64,000 bases of DNA from Limnothrix sp. CACIAM 69d (GCA_001913845.2 MKGP02000067.1:34005-98004), one strand, 5' to 3'; shown: positions 42,535 to 52,420, numbered from the stretch's first letter. Numbers and translations are program-made. The notes: a model not told the origin generated them from the sequence alone.

Positions 42535-45500
42535 TCAAGCCTTGCTGACGGTTAGTTCCTGAAAACTCAGCAGGGCAGGATAGGACGGCGAGGCGGCCGA
42601 TCGCCCGGCGGCCACTGGGGTCGATCGGGACTGGGGTTCCTGGGGAGTCCGGAAGTCGGCAGCCACGGCAACCATGGGAGAAAAGTCCCGCAGGATCGCG
42701 TGGCTATTGCTGCCATCCAGGCCAAAGGAGCTAACCGCTGCTCGGCGGATGGGGTGCTGGGATGGCCAGGGCTGGGCCTGACGCGCCAAAAAGAACGGAG
42801 ATTGTTCTAGGTTCAGGCGCGGGTGAGGGTGGTCACAGTGCAAGGTGGGTGGAATTTGACCGTGATGCAAAATCAGGGCGGTTTTGATCAGGCTGGCCAT
42901 GCCCGCTGCACTGAACAGATGGCCAATATTGTTTTTCACGCAGCCGATCGCACAGAACTGGGTGGCGGCGGTGTGTTGGCGAATGGCCTGGGAAAGGGCC
43001 TTCAGTTCCACGGGGTCGCTCAGGGGGGTGGCCAAACCGTGCGCTTCGAGGTAACCCAAGGCGGCTGGATCCAGCCCCGATCGGGCCCAGGCCTGTTCAA
43101 TCACCCGTTGCTGGCCGGTGACGGTGGGTAGGGGTAGCCCAAAGGGAGGGCCATCTTGGGCGATCGCGGAACTTTCAATGACGGCATAGATTCGATCGCC
43201 CTCCGCGATCGCCTGGCTCAGGGGCCGGAGCAACAGGGCCCCACCTCCTTCTCCCAGCACCGTGCCCTTGGCCGCTGCATCAAAGGCCCGATGCTGGCCA
43301 TCGGGGGACAGGAGCTTGGCCGCTGCCCAACTGGCAGGGAGCTGGCCCGCCTCCAGCAAATGCAAACCGGCCACCAGGGCGGCCCGGCATTCTCCGCTGC
43401 GCAGGCTTTGACAGGCGAGATGCAAAGCGCCAAGGGAAGCGGAATCCGTAGCATTCAATACCAAACTGGGGCCACGCCAACCAAACAATTGGGCGGCCAA
43501 GCCGGGAGCAAAGGTGACTCCCGTACTCACAAATAAACCAACGGACTCGCCCCGCCAATCTCCCACGCCATAGCCAGCATCCTGGAGCGTCTCCGCAAAA
43601 ATACTGAGCAGTTCCGCGCTGCCCGGATCCAAGGTCTGGGTCATACCATCGGGCCAGAGATCCGAAAACTGAGAAGGGGAACGGGGGGTGATTCGACCGG
43701 CCCAGCGCGGGGGGGTGCTGGGGGCGTTGGGATCGATCGCGCCTTGCAAGTCAGAAAACGGTGACATTTCCGATGATGCGGGCCGATGCCAAAAATCGGG
43801 CGGCAATTCCTCAATGCTGCTGCGGCCCGCTAGCAGGTTGGCCCAAAATTCAGCGGGGTTTTGGGCGTTGGGAAAGTGGCAGCCCATACCAACGATCGCG
43901 ATCGCCTCGCCATCACCGGAAACGGTCGATCGCCTGGTAGGCAAAGGCGCTGCCGATCGGGACGTGGGCTGCGAGTTAGTTGGCGGCGCAGTTTGGGCCT
44001 GAGCGGGAGCTAGAGACGACCCTTGCGGGGGAAACGGCGGCGGCGCGGCGCTGGTGAGCCAATAGGCATCCTTGGCAAAGGGATAGCCCGGCAGGGGAAT
44101 CCGTTGACTCCCGGGCGATCGCAACCGTTGCCAATCAATTTCAGCCCCCTGAGTCCAGGCCTGGGCGAGCAATGCCAGCGTGGCGGCCGTGGGCATCCCA
44201 GATTCGGGCAGGACGGGCGCGGGCATCGGGTCGGCCCCCGCCAGCACCTGGCCTCGCCATCCGCCAGCGGGGAGTTGGCCTTGGCGAAACGTTGCAAGCT
44301 GCGCCAACAGGGTGTCCAGCCGATCGCTCACCAGAGCCAGGCGTTCCGCAAGGGGTTCGCGCCCCCCTTGCAGCGTCCAAGCCACATCATCAAGGCTCGG
44401 CCGCTCGGTGCGCAGATGGCGATGCAGTTGGCTGGCCTGTTGCGTGAGTTGATTGGCCGTGCGGGCACTCAGGACAATCAACCAGGGGCCAGCGCTGCTG
44501 GATTTTGGCTGCTGGGTTGGCCAATCTTCCAAAATTAAATGGGCATTGGATCCACCGGCTCCAAAGCTATTCACGCAGGAAAACCGGGGGCGATCGCCCT
44601 TAGGCCAAGGTTGCGCCTGGGCCAAAACCCGAAAAGGCAGTTCCGAAAAGGCAATATTGGGATTCGGCGGGTTGCAGTGCAGTGTGCCGGGAATCGTGTC
44701 ATGGCGCATGGCCAGCAAAACCTTGGTCAGGCCCGCCATGCCCGACGCGGCTTCCAAATGCCCAATGTTGGACTTGACGGAACCCAGGGGAATTTGATCG
44801 CCCTGATATCCCTGCCGTTGGGCCACGGTGGCCAGCCCACCCACCTCGATCGGATCACCCAGGGCCGTGCCCGTGCCGTGACATTCCACATACTGCAAGT
44901 CCCCAAACTGGATGCCTGCCGCCGCCAGCGATCGCTCGATCGACTCCGTTTGGGCTGGCCCGCTGGGAACCGTAAAGCCATTCACCCGGCCGCCGTGGTT
45001 AATGCCACTGCCCCGGATTACGCCCCAAATGAAGTCACCATCCGCGCGGGCCCGGGCCAAGGGCTTGAGCAACACGGCCCCCACACCCTCACCCGGCACA
45101 TAGCCATCGCCTCCCTCCCCAAAACTGCGGCAACGACCATCACGAGATAAAAAGCCCCATTGGCTGAGGTAGAGATAGCGGAATGGGTGCAAGGTGAGGC
45201 TCACGCCCCCGGCCACCGCCATGGTGCAGTCGCCGGCCAGCAGACTTTGGCAAGCCAGGTGAATCGCCGTCAGGGACGAAGAACAAGCGGTATCGATCGC
45301 CAAACTGGGCCCCGTGAAATCCAGGAAATGGGAAACCCGGTTGGCAATGATCCAAAACAAAGCCCCAGCACCACTGGGCTGGTCGGCACTCCAACTTAAA
45401 TCCCGCGCCACATGGGAATAGTCGTGCCACATGGCCCCAACAAAGAGGCCAACCCGTTCCCCCTGGCGCGATTGACGGCTGCCATAGCCCGCATTTTCCA

Positions 45501-48500
45501 TCGTGTGCCAAACCGACTGGAGAAACAGCCGCGCTTGGGGGTCAATTTGCTTGGCTTCCTTGGGCGCAATGTTAAAAAACAGCGGGTCAAATTCTTCAAC
45601 CCCCGGGATAAAGCCGCCCCACTTGCCATAGGTGCGATTGGGCTGTTTGGTTTCCGCAAAGTACGGCTGGTAATCCCAACGGTTGGGGGGCACTTCCGTG
45701 ACGCACGATCGCCCTTGATACAGGTTTTGCCAAAAGGTTTCCAGGTCAGGAGACTGGGGATAGCAACCATCGATCCCAATAATCGCGATGTCATAGCCAC
45801 CGGGGGGCCGCTGCCGATCGGGCAACTCCAGGGGCTGGGTTTGGGGGATGGGGGCCTGAGTGTTGGTGGCTCCGGTGTCGGGAACCTTCGCATCAGGAGC
45901 TTGAATATCGGGAGTCTTGAGATTGGGAGCTTTGGCGGCCAAAGCTTGCGGCTCCGGGAAGGGCACAGGATTGGGCGATCGGGTGACCTGGGTTGGGGCT
46001 GGCGCAACAGAGCCAGGGACTGGGCCCGCCGGAGATGGGGCGACCGGAGATGAAGTGGCCGGCGCGGTAGTGGATCCAGCGGGCGCGGTTAGCTGGGCCA
46101 GGTGGGTGGCCAGCACTTTGATGTTCGGATAGTCAAACAGGACGGTGGGCCGCAGGCCGGAATATTGCTTTTCGAGGGTTGCCACAATTTCCTCAATCAT
46201 CAAGGACTCCAGACCCAGGCTGAAAAACCCTTCCTGACGGGGCACGGATTGGGGATCGGTGTTCAGGGTGCGGGCAACCAGGGCGGCCAATTCTTGCTCG
46301 ATGGTGGCGATCGAGGGAGTAGGCGGGGGCGGCGGCGCAGATGGGGCGATCGCCACCGGGGCCAGGGGAGCAGGCAAGGCTGGGGCCACATTCGAGGCGG
46401 GGCGCGATCGGGAGAAGCGCTCAAAGATGGTTGCGTCCGTGCCTTTCCCGGTGACCAGGACGGGCTGAGGGCGATCGCTGGTCAACACATCAAGGAAGGC
46501 AAACCGACCGGCCGCCGCGCTAAAGGGTTCCATGCCCGATCGCTGGAACCGCTCGGCCAGCATGTCGGTGGCTCCCATGCCGCGCGATCGCCACAGGCCC
46601 CACTGAATTGCTCCGGTGCGTCCGGGCCAATGGCGATTGCGGTAAGCACAAAAGGCTTCCAGCAGCCGATTCGCCACCACGTAGTTCGCCTGTCCAGGGT
46701 TGCCGGCCGCCACGGTGATTGAGGAAAATCCCAACCAAAAGGCCACGGGCTGATCCTGCAACCGTTGTTCCAAGCGCAAGGCTCCAAGGAACTTGGGAGC
46801 AATCAGCCGATCGAGGGAGGCGAGGGTTTGGGCATGGAACAGCCGATCGTCTAACTGTCCGGCCGTATGAATCACGCCGTGAATGGCGCGGTGGGTGGTT
46901 TTCAGGGTCTCTGTGAATCGATCGAGGTCGGCTTCTTGGCAAAGGTCTGCTTGTAGATAGTCCGCCGTGGATCCCAAGGATTCCAGCAGGGCGATCAGTT
47001 GGTCGGTTTGGGCCCGGCGGGGCGATCGACCCACCAGCAGAAAATGAACGGCCGTTTGCAGCGCGATCGCCTCGGCCACCTCTGCGGCCAAGGCCCCGCT
47101 CCCACCGGTGATTAAAATGCAAGATCCCGGCTCCAGGACTGAAACCGGCAAGGGGGGCGCAGATCCGGGGGCCACTGCCCGCAACTCAGCCCCATAGCGA
47201 TCGCCCCCGCGATAGGCCACGCGATCGTGCTCCCAAGGGGTCGCCGCTTCCGCCGCGATCATGGCGCTGGCTTCCCCAACGGTTAGTCCCAACGCCAAGT
47301 CCACGGATTTCAGGCGGATTTGGGGCAACTCCAGGGCCACCGTGCGCCCCAAGGCATCAATCCCCGCCGTGGCAAACCCCAAAACCCGATCGCTCGGGGT
47401 CACGGCTTGGGCATCAAAGGTCACGGCCAAAAGCTGGAGCGGATCGGCGGGGCGCACTTTCACCCACTGCTGCAAGAACAGAAAACAACCGCGCACGCCC
47501 TGGTTCAAATCGGCTTCGGCTTGGGTGACCCAATCCCGATCGCCCCGGGGCCCATGACCTGACCCCGCCGCCGGGGGAGCCGTGACCCAATAGACCAGGG
47601 CTGGGGAAAGGGGCGAGTCGATCGCGTCGGCCCCTGCGATCGCCCGGAGTTGCTCGGGAGCCAACAGATGCGTCAGGCCCTGGCGCACTTGGTCTGGATC
47701 CGTCCAATCCCACTGGCAAACCCGATCGCCCAAAACCTCAAAGGTTGAACCGGCTAGGCACAACTGAGCTTCAATTCCCTGCGATCGCAGCCGTTGGCGC
47801 AAGGCCAAACCCCAAGCAGCCCCCTGGGCAAAGATGATCGTTGGCGCGGCGGTGGTCTGAGTTGGGGATGCAGTGGCGGCGGGCAAAACAGTCCAGTCGG
47901 TTTCAAAGTAGGACACCTCCGGCGCAAGCAAGGGAGCCGCCGCCAGGGTTAATTCCCGAATCATGGCCAGGGGGCGGCCATCCGTCCCGATCGCAATCGC
48001 CGAAAACTGGCTTTCGGTGGCCTGGGCCCGGCATTGTTGGCGCTCAAACCGCACGGTGACCCAGGATGCAGGCTCGCCAGTCGCCGGATTGGCGGATCGA
48101 TCGGGCGATGCTGTGGGGGCAATTGCTGAAGCGGATGACGATTCCCACTGGGCTTGCAACTGGGATCCCCACCAGCAGCCCGCCACTTGCCCCGGCACAA
48201 CGAAATCTCTCGAATCGCTGCCCCGTTCCGCAAACCATTGCTGGTGTAAATACACGGCCGCTTGCAAAATCCCATCCAAAAAGGCGGTGCGATTGGGGGC
48301 TTGCAGTTGGAAGGTGGCTACTTCGTCGGTGATTTGGGCCTGATGGATCACCTGCAAGGCCCTTCCATACTGATAGCCGCGCGATCGCAAGGCGGCATAA
48401 ATGGCCGTTCCCGAGATCTCGCCCACCCCATCACGGCCCACCGCGTGGGAATCAGGCGATCGCCCCGAAGCTTGATCGAGGAGTGACCCTGAGGATGAAT

Positions 48501-51204
48501 CCGTAAAGGTGGCGCTCAAAATCAGTCGATCGCGCTGCCAAACCTGAACCCGATTCGGCAACTCCACCTGGGCCCCCAGGGTCACGGCCTCCGCATCCCC
48601 CACCCCCAAGGCCACAGCCTGGTGCAAGGTAATCTCTGTCAGCAATCCGGGCGATCGCCCCAGCGATCGGGTCACCGCATCCCAGGCCAAGCCAATGAAG
48701 CTGGCAGCGGGCAAAATCCAGCGCCCATTTAAAAAGTGCGATCGCAGCACCAAATCTGTTTCGGGAAACACCTGTTCCCAGCGCTCCGACGAGGCCCCGG
48801 AGGAGGGCAGCACCTCACGGGCCGCCGTGGCAGCGGGCAACGGAGCCGGCCGATCGCCCTCGGATGTTTTGGGAAAGAGCCAATACAACTGGCGATCGAA
48901 GGGATAGCGCGGCAGGGACAATTTGGGATAGGTGGCCGGGAAATGGGCTGACCAATCCACCGGGCGGCCCGCCAGCCAGGCCGCCAGGGCCGACTGCACT
49001 GAATTTCCCACATCTTCGGGAGCCGACACCTCGGGCAGTTCGGTCGCCGGACGCGGGCGATCGGGCAGCAATCCCGACAGCAAAACCGGCCAATCCATGG
49101 CCGGATCCAGCACCCCCACCGTGAAGGCCCGCGCCAATTCCGCCAAGGCCGCCGAACCCGTGGGATAGCGATCGGTCAAATCCCACTTTTGGCACAGGCG
49201 AGCCAAGCTGCTGCGAATTGCCACAAACACCAAAATTCGATGCTCTGGGCGAGGTGCGTTCGATCGCAGTGAGTCCGATTGCAGTACCGCCGATCGCAAT
49301 GGGGGTGAGGATTCTGATTGCAATGGAGCTTGCAACACTGAATCAAGGTCAATGCCCGCCTGCGCCAACGGTTGCCGCCAGGTTTCCACAAAGCGCGTAA
49401 AGGTCATTTGCCGTCGCCACAGGGTACGGGCCACCTGCAAAACCGATTCCCAATCGGCCTCCGGCAACGCCACCGATGCCCAAAGGGCCTTGAGCGCCTC
49501 GGGATCTTGCACCAGCCGGCCCAGGGTCGATCGCGACTCCGAAGGCGTTTCCACCGTCGCCGCCACGGGTTGAGACGGCAGCTCAAATTGCGCCAAAGCC
49601 CGCTGCACATCGGCCCAACTGCTGGCCAAACAACCAAATCGCAAAGGAAAACTTTCGCGCCCCAGGGCCAGGTTCGCCGCGATCGTCCCCAAGTCGGCTG
49701 CGGCCACCCGTTGCGCCCCTTCCTGGCCCCACTGAGCCACCAAGGCGGCCAAGCTACGTGCTGATTTGGCAGACAACAGGAAGGGAATCACGGCCGTTGC
49801 CCGATCGCCCATCTCCGGGGCCCCTTGACCCGGATCCCCTGTCGCCAACGCCAACGGCGATCCAGCGCCCTCGGCCACAACGGGCAACCGGGGTGGCTCT
49901 TCCAACACCAAATGGGCATTGCTGCCCCCAAAGCCAAAGGAACTCACCCCCGCCCGCAACGGCAAATCCACCGCCGCCGGTTCCCAGGAACCAAGCGCCA
50001 CCGCTGGCACAAAGGGAGAGGTGGTGAAGTCGATGAGCGGGTTGGGAGTCGTTAAGTTCAAGCTGGCGGGAATCTGACGATGCTGCAACATCATCAAGAC
50101 CTTGATCACCCCTGCAATTCCCGCTGCCGCTTCCAAATGGCCGATGTTGGTTTTCACGGAACCCACCTGGCAATAGCCGATCGCCTGGGCCGTGGTGCGA
50201 AAGGCCTGGGAAAGGGCCTCCATCTCGATCGGGTCACCCAGGGAAGTTCCCGTGCCATGGGCTTCCACATAGGTCACCGTGGCCGGATCCACTTGGGCAT
50301 CGGCGTAGGCCGCCTTCAACAGTCGGGCCTGTCGTCCCACATTGGGGGCTGTGATCGACTCACCCACCGCTGAGTGGTTCACGGCGCTGCCCCGAATCAC
50401 CCCAAAGATCCGGCGATTCTGGGCGATCGCCCGTTCCAGGGGCTGAAGCAACAGCACCCCACAGCCTTCGCCGGGCACATAGCCGTCGGCTTGGGCATCA
50501 AACGTGCGGCATTGACCCGTTGGACTCAGCATCCTTGCGCGGGAAAATGACAGATGCTTCCAAGGACGATGGTTGAGGGTCACCCCACCCGCAAAGGCCA
50601 ATTCACATTCACCCGATAGCAACGCCTGCCGAGCCAAATGGATGGCCACCAAAGACGAAGAACAGGCCGTGTCCAGGGTCAAGCTCGGGCCGCTGAGACC
50701 CAACACATGGGACAACCGATTCGACAGAATGCAACTGTAGCTGCCTAGCCCCGAAAACCCATCAATTTCCACCTGGGGATCCGTCGTGACTTGCCAATAG
50801 TCCATGGTCATCGCGCCCAGATAGACCCCCGTTGGCTGCTGACGGAGCGAGGCCAAGGACAGGCCGGCTTCTTCCACGCAATGCCAAGCCACCTCCAATA
50901 GCAACCGCTGTTGAGGATCCATGTACTTGGCTTCTCGGGGAGAAATGGCAAAAAATCCCGCATCGAACGATCGCCAATCCTTTAGGAAACCACCCCATTT
51001 ATTGCCCGTTTGTTCACGGTAGGCTTGGTGATCCCAGCGATCGGGCGGAATTTCCCCGATCGCGTTCACGCCCGCCGCCAAATTGCCCCAAAATTCATCA
51101 ATATCCGCCGCCCCAGGAAAGCGACCAGCCAAACCAATTACAGCGATATCTTGAGTCATGGTGGGGTATCTCAAACCGGCTTTAACTTTTCGTGAGGCAG
51201 TCAT
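42535..51204 (-). CDS. PKS A: trans-AT modular polyketide synthase, 2889 aa
   Basis: A complete frame from ATG at 51204 to TGA at 42535-42537. An ATG at 51159 (15 residues on, just before the first KS motif) is an equally possible start; neither has a good ribosome-binding site. Order with key residues: KS (Cys181), DH (His823, Asp977), KR (Tyr1508), ACP (Ser1667), KS (Cys1974), KS0 (Asp2587 in place of Cys). There is no AT. The ACP reads GLESL in place of the usual GxDSL. The linker before the second KS has a short periodic stretch (KAPNL KTPDI QAPDA KVPDT). The second KS passes straight into the inactive KS without an ACP, and the protein ends about 50 residues after KS0. The first PKS transcribed in the window, it begins with a KS and no loading module, so its starter must come from elsewhere. 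The phosphopantetheinyl transferase ends 39 bp upstream. Confidence 0.98.
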   Translation of the reverse strand: MTASRKVKAGLRYPTMTQDIAVIGLAGRFPGAADIDEFWGNLAAGVNAIGEIPPDRWDHQAYREQTGNKWGGFLKDWRSFDAGFFAISPREAKYMDPQQRLLLEVAWHCVEEAGLSLASLRQQPTGVYLGAMTMDYWQVTTDPQVEIDGFSGLGSYSCILSNRLSHVLGLSGPSLTLDTACSSSLVAIHLARQALLSGECELAFAGGVTLNHRPWKHLSFSRARMLSPTGQCRTFDAQADGYVPGEGCGVLLLQPLERAIAQNRRIFGVIRGSAVNHSAVGESITAPNVGRQARLLKAAYADAQVDPATVTYVEAHGTGTSLGDPIEMEALSQAFRTTAQAIGYCQVGSVKTNIGHLEAAAGIAGVIKVLMMLQHRQIPASLNLTTPNPLIDFTTSPFVPAVALGSWEPAAVDLPLRAGVSSFGFGGSNAHLVLEEPPRLPVVAEGAGSPLALATGDPGQGAPEMGDRATAVIPFLLSAKSARSLAALVAQWGQEGAQRVAAADLGTIAANLALGRESFPLRFGCLASSWADVQRALAQFELPSQPVAATVETPSESRSTLGRLVQDPEALKALWASVALPEADWESVLQVARTLWRRQMTFTRFVETWRQPLAQAGIDLDSVLQAPLQSESSPPLRSAVLQSDSLRSNAPRPEHRILVFVAIRSSLARLCQKWDLTDRYPTGSAALAELARAFTVGVLDPAMDWPVLLSGLLPDRPRPATELPEVSAPEDVGNSVQSALAAWLAGRPVDWSAHFPATYPKLSLPRYPFDRQLYWLFPKTSEGDRPAPLPAATAAREVLPSSGASSERWEQVFPETDLVLRSHFLNGRWILPAASFIGLAWDAVTRSLGRSPGLLTEITLHQAVALGVGDAEAVTLGAQVELPNRVQVWQRDRLILSATFTDSSSGSLLDQASGRSPDSHAVGRDGVGEISGTAIYAALRSRGYQYGRALQVIHQAQITDEVATFQLQAPNRTAFLDGILQAAVYLHQQWFAERGSDSRDFVVPGQVAGCWWGSQLQAQWESSSASAIAPTASPDRSANPATGEPASWVTVRFERQQCRAQATESQFSAIAIGTDGRPLAMIRELTLAAAPLLAPEVSYFETDWTVLPAATASPTQTTAAPTIIFAQGAAWGLALRQRLRSQGIEAQLCLAGSTFEVLGDRVCQWDWTDPDQVRQGLTHLLAPEQLRAIAGADAIDSPLSPALVYWVTAPPAAGSGHGPRGDRDWVTQAEADLNQGVRGCFLFLQQWVKVRPADPLQLLAVTFDAQAVTPSDRVLGFATAGIDALGRTVALELPQIRLKSVDLALGLTVGEASAMIAAEAATPWEHDRVAYRGGDRYGAELRAVAPGSAPPLPVSVLEPGSCILITGGSGALAAEVAEAIALQTAVHFLLVGRSPRRAQTDQLIALLESLGSTADYLQADLCQEADLDRFTETLKTTHRAIHGVIHTAGQLDDRLFHAQTLASLDRLIAPKFLGALRLEQRLQDQPVAFWLGFSSITVAAGNPGQANYVVANRLLEAFCAYRNRHWPGRTGAIQWGLWRSRGMGATDMLAERFQRSGMEPFSAAAGRFAFLDVLTSDRPQPVLVTGKGTDATIFERFSRSRPASNVAPALPAPLAPVAIAPSAPPPPPTPSIATIEQELAALVARTLNTDPQSVPRQEGFFSLGLESLMIEEIVATLEKQYSGLRPTVLFDYPNIKVLATHLAQLTAPAGSTTAPATSSPVAPSPAGPVPGSVAPAPTQVTRSPNPVPFPEPQALAAKAPNLKTPDIQAPDAKVPDTGATNTQAPIPQTQPLELPDRQRPPGGYDIAIIGIDGCYPQSPDLETFWQNLYQGRSCVTEVPPNRWDYQPYFAETKQPNRTYGKWGGFIPGVEEFDPLFFNIAPKEAKQIDPQARLFLQSVWHTMENAGYGSRQSRQGERVGLFVGAMWHDYSHVARDLSWSADQPSGAGALFWIIANRVSHFLDFTGPSLAIDTACSSSLTAIHLACQSLLAGDCTMAVAGGVSLTLHPFRYLYLSQWGFLSRDGRCRSFGEGGDGYVPGEGVGAVLLKPLARARADGDFIWGVIRGSGINHGGRVNGFTVPSGPAQTESIERSLAAAGIQFGDLQYVECHGTGTALGDPIEVGGLATVAQRQGYQGDQIPLGSVKSNIGHLEAASGMAGLTKVLLAMRHDTIPGTLHCNPPNPNIAFSELPFRVLAQAQPWPKGDRPRFSCVNSFGAGGSNAHLILEDWPTQQPKSSSAGPWLIVLSARTANQLTQQASQLHRHLRTERPSLDDVAWTLQGGREPLAERLALVSDRLDTLLAQLATFRQGQLPAGGWRGQVLAGADPMPAPVLPESGMPTAATLALLAQAWTQGAEIDWQRLRSPGSQRIPLPGYPFAKDAYWLTSAAPPPFPPQGSSLAPAQAQTAPPTNSQPTSRSAAPLPTRRSTVSGDGEAIAIVGMGCHFPNAQNPAEFWANLLAGRSSIEELPPDFWHRPASSEMSPFSDLQGAIDPNAPSTPPRWAGRITPRSPSQFSDLWPDGMTQTLDPGSAELLSIFAETLQDAGYGVGDWRGESVGLFVSTGVTFAPGLAAQLFGWRGPSLVLNATDSASLGALHLACQSLRSGECRAALVAGLHLLEAGQLPASWAAAKLLSPDGQHRAFDAAAKGTVLGEGGGALLLRPLSQAIAEGDRIYAVIESSAIAQDGPPFGLPLPTVTGQQRVIEQAWARSGLDPAALGYLEAHGLATPLSDPVELKALSQAIRQHTAATQFCAIGCVKNNIGHLFSAAGMASLIKTALILHHGQIPPTLHCDHPHPRLNLEQSPFFLARQAQPWPSQHPIRRAAVSSFGLDGSNSHAILRDFSPMVAVAADFRTPQEPQSRSTPVAAGRSAASPSYPALLSFQELTVSKA
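42680..45805 (-). other. Module 2, first half: KS followed directly by inactive KS0
   Basis: The KS (about 45805-44525) has DTACSSS with Cys at 45283-45285, ECHGTGT and NIGHLEAASG, so it is probably active. After about 200 residues of KS-flanking subdomain (ending LPGYPFAKDAYWL) comes a second KS fold (about 43905-42680). In it DTACSSS is replaced by NATDSAS, with Asp (codon 43444-43446) for the active-site Cys. The two histidine motifs survive as EAHGLAT and NNIGHL, and the usual MDPQQRL motif is lost. No carrier domain lies between the two or after KS0. Confidence 0.9.
46095..51153 (-). other. Module 1: KS-DH-KR-ACP
   Basis: The KS (about 51153-49890) has Cys at 50662-50664, EAHGTGT and NIGHLEAAAG. 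The DH (about 48790-47950) has SHFLNGRWILPAAS with His at 48736-48738 and FLDGILQ with Asp at 48274-48276. The KR (about 47130-46540) has TGGSGALA, the B-type LDD motif and Tyr at 46681-46683. The ACP Ser is at 46204-46206. Expected result: an alpha,beta-unsaturated extension. Confidence 0.9.
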
Positions 51205-51243
51205 TACTGAAGCGATTAGGGCGATTGGGATGAGGCTGCCAAC

Positions 51244-51993
51244 TCATCCCGCCAAGTCGAATGAGTCAACCATTAGATGGAGAGCATTTTGGCTAAACCA
51301 TGATTGTTGAAAAGGGTCAAAATTAATTTCCGTCTGTCGCGGAAAGACCACCGAAAGCACGGTTTGGTCAGCAATCCACAGGCGAGCTTGATATTGGGCA
51401 AAGTGTCGAAAGCTGGCTCGATAGTGATTGGCGAAAATGCATTGCAAATCCGCGATCGACAACAGCTCCATCGGCACAGTCATGCCGCAGCGCAACACTT
51501 TTGATAGGGCTTCTTTTAATGTCCAAAGGGCCAATAGCCGCTGGGGATATTGAGGGTATTGATCGAAAGTTCTGTCACACCAGCTTTTTTCGGAATCTGG
51601 AACCGCATCAATCAAGGTTTGATAAAGCGTGGGATTAAAAGTCTCCACATCAATGCCCACGGGGTAGCCCGCCTCAAAGGCCACCGCGACGGCTTGGCCG
51701 GAATCGTGGGCAATGCTCACCTCGTATGGCTCCTGACCTCCATACCGCACCACCGGCTGCCCAAAGCTACCCGGTTCAATGGAGATCGATCGATAGTCAC
51801 AATCCCCAATTAACTGAACCAAAGCCCCTTTGGCCGCCATTCGCCCCATCAAGTACGACATCCGCCGCCTCAAAACGGGCAGCTTTTCAAAATAGTCCAA
51901 CTCCGCAGGCGAGAGCAGTTGCGATCGATAGGGTGCAACGTCAACGTAGTTGGCAATGTTCACACACTCAAATCGGCAAGTAATCGATCGCAT
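51244..51993 (-). CDS. Sfp-type 4'-phosphopantetheinyl transferase
   Basis: At 249 residues this has the usual size for the family. The enzyme moves the 4'-phosphopantetheine arm of CoA onto the Ser of carrier proteins, which every ACP here needs. Visible motifs: the substrate loop SIAHD (residues 93-97), the Mg-binding GIDVE (113-117) and WTLKEA (157-162) with catalytic Lys160 and Glu161. It sits 39 bp upstream of PKS A and probably shares its transcript, which points to a dedicated activating enzyme. ATG at 51993; only a weak AGGGG lies upstream. A 14-bp tandem duplication lies 70-97 bp before the start. Confidence 0.95.
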   Translation of the reverse strand: MRSITCRFECVNIANYVDVAPYRSQLLSPAELDYFEKLPVLRRRMSYLMGRMAAKGALVQLIGDCDYRSISIEPGSFGQPVVRYGGQEPYEVSIAHDSGQAVAVAFEAGYPVGIDVETFNPTLYQTLIDAVPDSEKSWCDRTFDQYPQYPQRLLALWTLKEALSKVLRCGMTVPMELLSIADLQCIFANHYRASFRHFAQYQARLWIADQTVLSVVFPRQTEINFDPFQQSWFSQNALHLMVDSFDLAG

Positions 51994-52062
51994 AGTGTCA
52001 GCCCCTGTTTTAATTCGGCTTTGATTCAGCGTTTCGTTTGCCCAGAATTTTCATGAACTTAT

Positions 52063-52090
52063 TTCGATTGATCTAATTCGATTGATCTAA
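52063..52090. repeat. 14-bp tandem duplication (TTCGATTGATCTAA x2)
   Basis: Two perfect adjacent copies upstream of the phosphopantetheinyl transferase gene. Confidence 0.9.
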
Positions 52091-52147
52091 GAAGATACTT
52101 TAAAAGTAACTTGGGCTAGTTGAAAAAGTACTAGTAGCCGTAGGGAC

Positions 52148-52165
52148 AAGGGGCTTAAGCCCCTT
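52148..52165. repeat. 18-bp perfect palindrome between acyl hydrolase and PPTase genes
   Basis: AAGGGGCTTAAGCCCCTT. It can form a strong hairpin but lacks a following T-run on the minus strand. The surrounding GTAGGGACAAGGGG context resembles dispersed palindromic elements common in cyanobacterial genomes. It might be such an element or a weak terminator. Confidence 0.55.
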
Positions 52166-52249
52166 ATCTTTGTCGATCGGTGTAACCCAAAAGTCAGTAG
52201 TTCTCGCTTTTTAGACATTCTCTAACCTGATTTCTGGATTTCGTTTGCC

Positions 52250-52415
52250 CATTGATTTAATCTGAAATTAGAAACCTAATTTGGTAATCCAACTTGGAAG
52301 CTTAACTTAAACAATCAATTTGAGAATTTGATTGAACTGGAGAGCTTGATCGAGGTGCTGAATTTGATGTTGAATTTAGAGTCCTGAATTGCAAAGCCTA
52401 ATTAAAGACCAATTG
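52250..52415. repeat. Degenerate tandem array of 12-14 bp AATT-led units
   Basis: Read on the minus strand, successive units start AATT/AGTT (for example AATTAGGCTTTGC, AATTCAGGACTCTA, AATTCAACATCA, AATTGATTGTTTA). Spacing is mostly 12-14 bp and the units diverge freely. Judged by eye only. Confidence 0.5.
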
Positions 52416-52420
52416 AGCGC

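Larger units (their letters stand above)
51994..52420. other. 427-bp AT-rich gap with degenerate short tandem repeats and a palindrome
   Basis: No gene is seen. It holds an exact 14-bp duplication at 52063-52090, an 18-bp palindrome at 52148-52165, and, from about 52250 to 52415, a degenerate series of 12-14 bp units, most starting AATT or AGTT when read on the minus strand. The region should include the 3' end of the acyl-hydrolase transcript and the promoter of the phosphopantetheinyl transferase, but no clear -10/-35 pair stands out. Confidence 0.6.

Noticed and set aside
26083..51204. Possible AT domains hidden in KS-flanking regions
   Set aside because: No GHSxGE nucleophile motif or AFHS motif was found between any KS and the next domain; only the KS-flanking subdomain with its YPF-type end is there.
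52148..52165. The 18-bp palindrome as an intrinsic terminator
   Set aside because: No T-run follows on the minus strand; a dispersed palindromic repeat is at least as likely, so it is listed only as a repeat.
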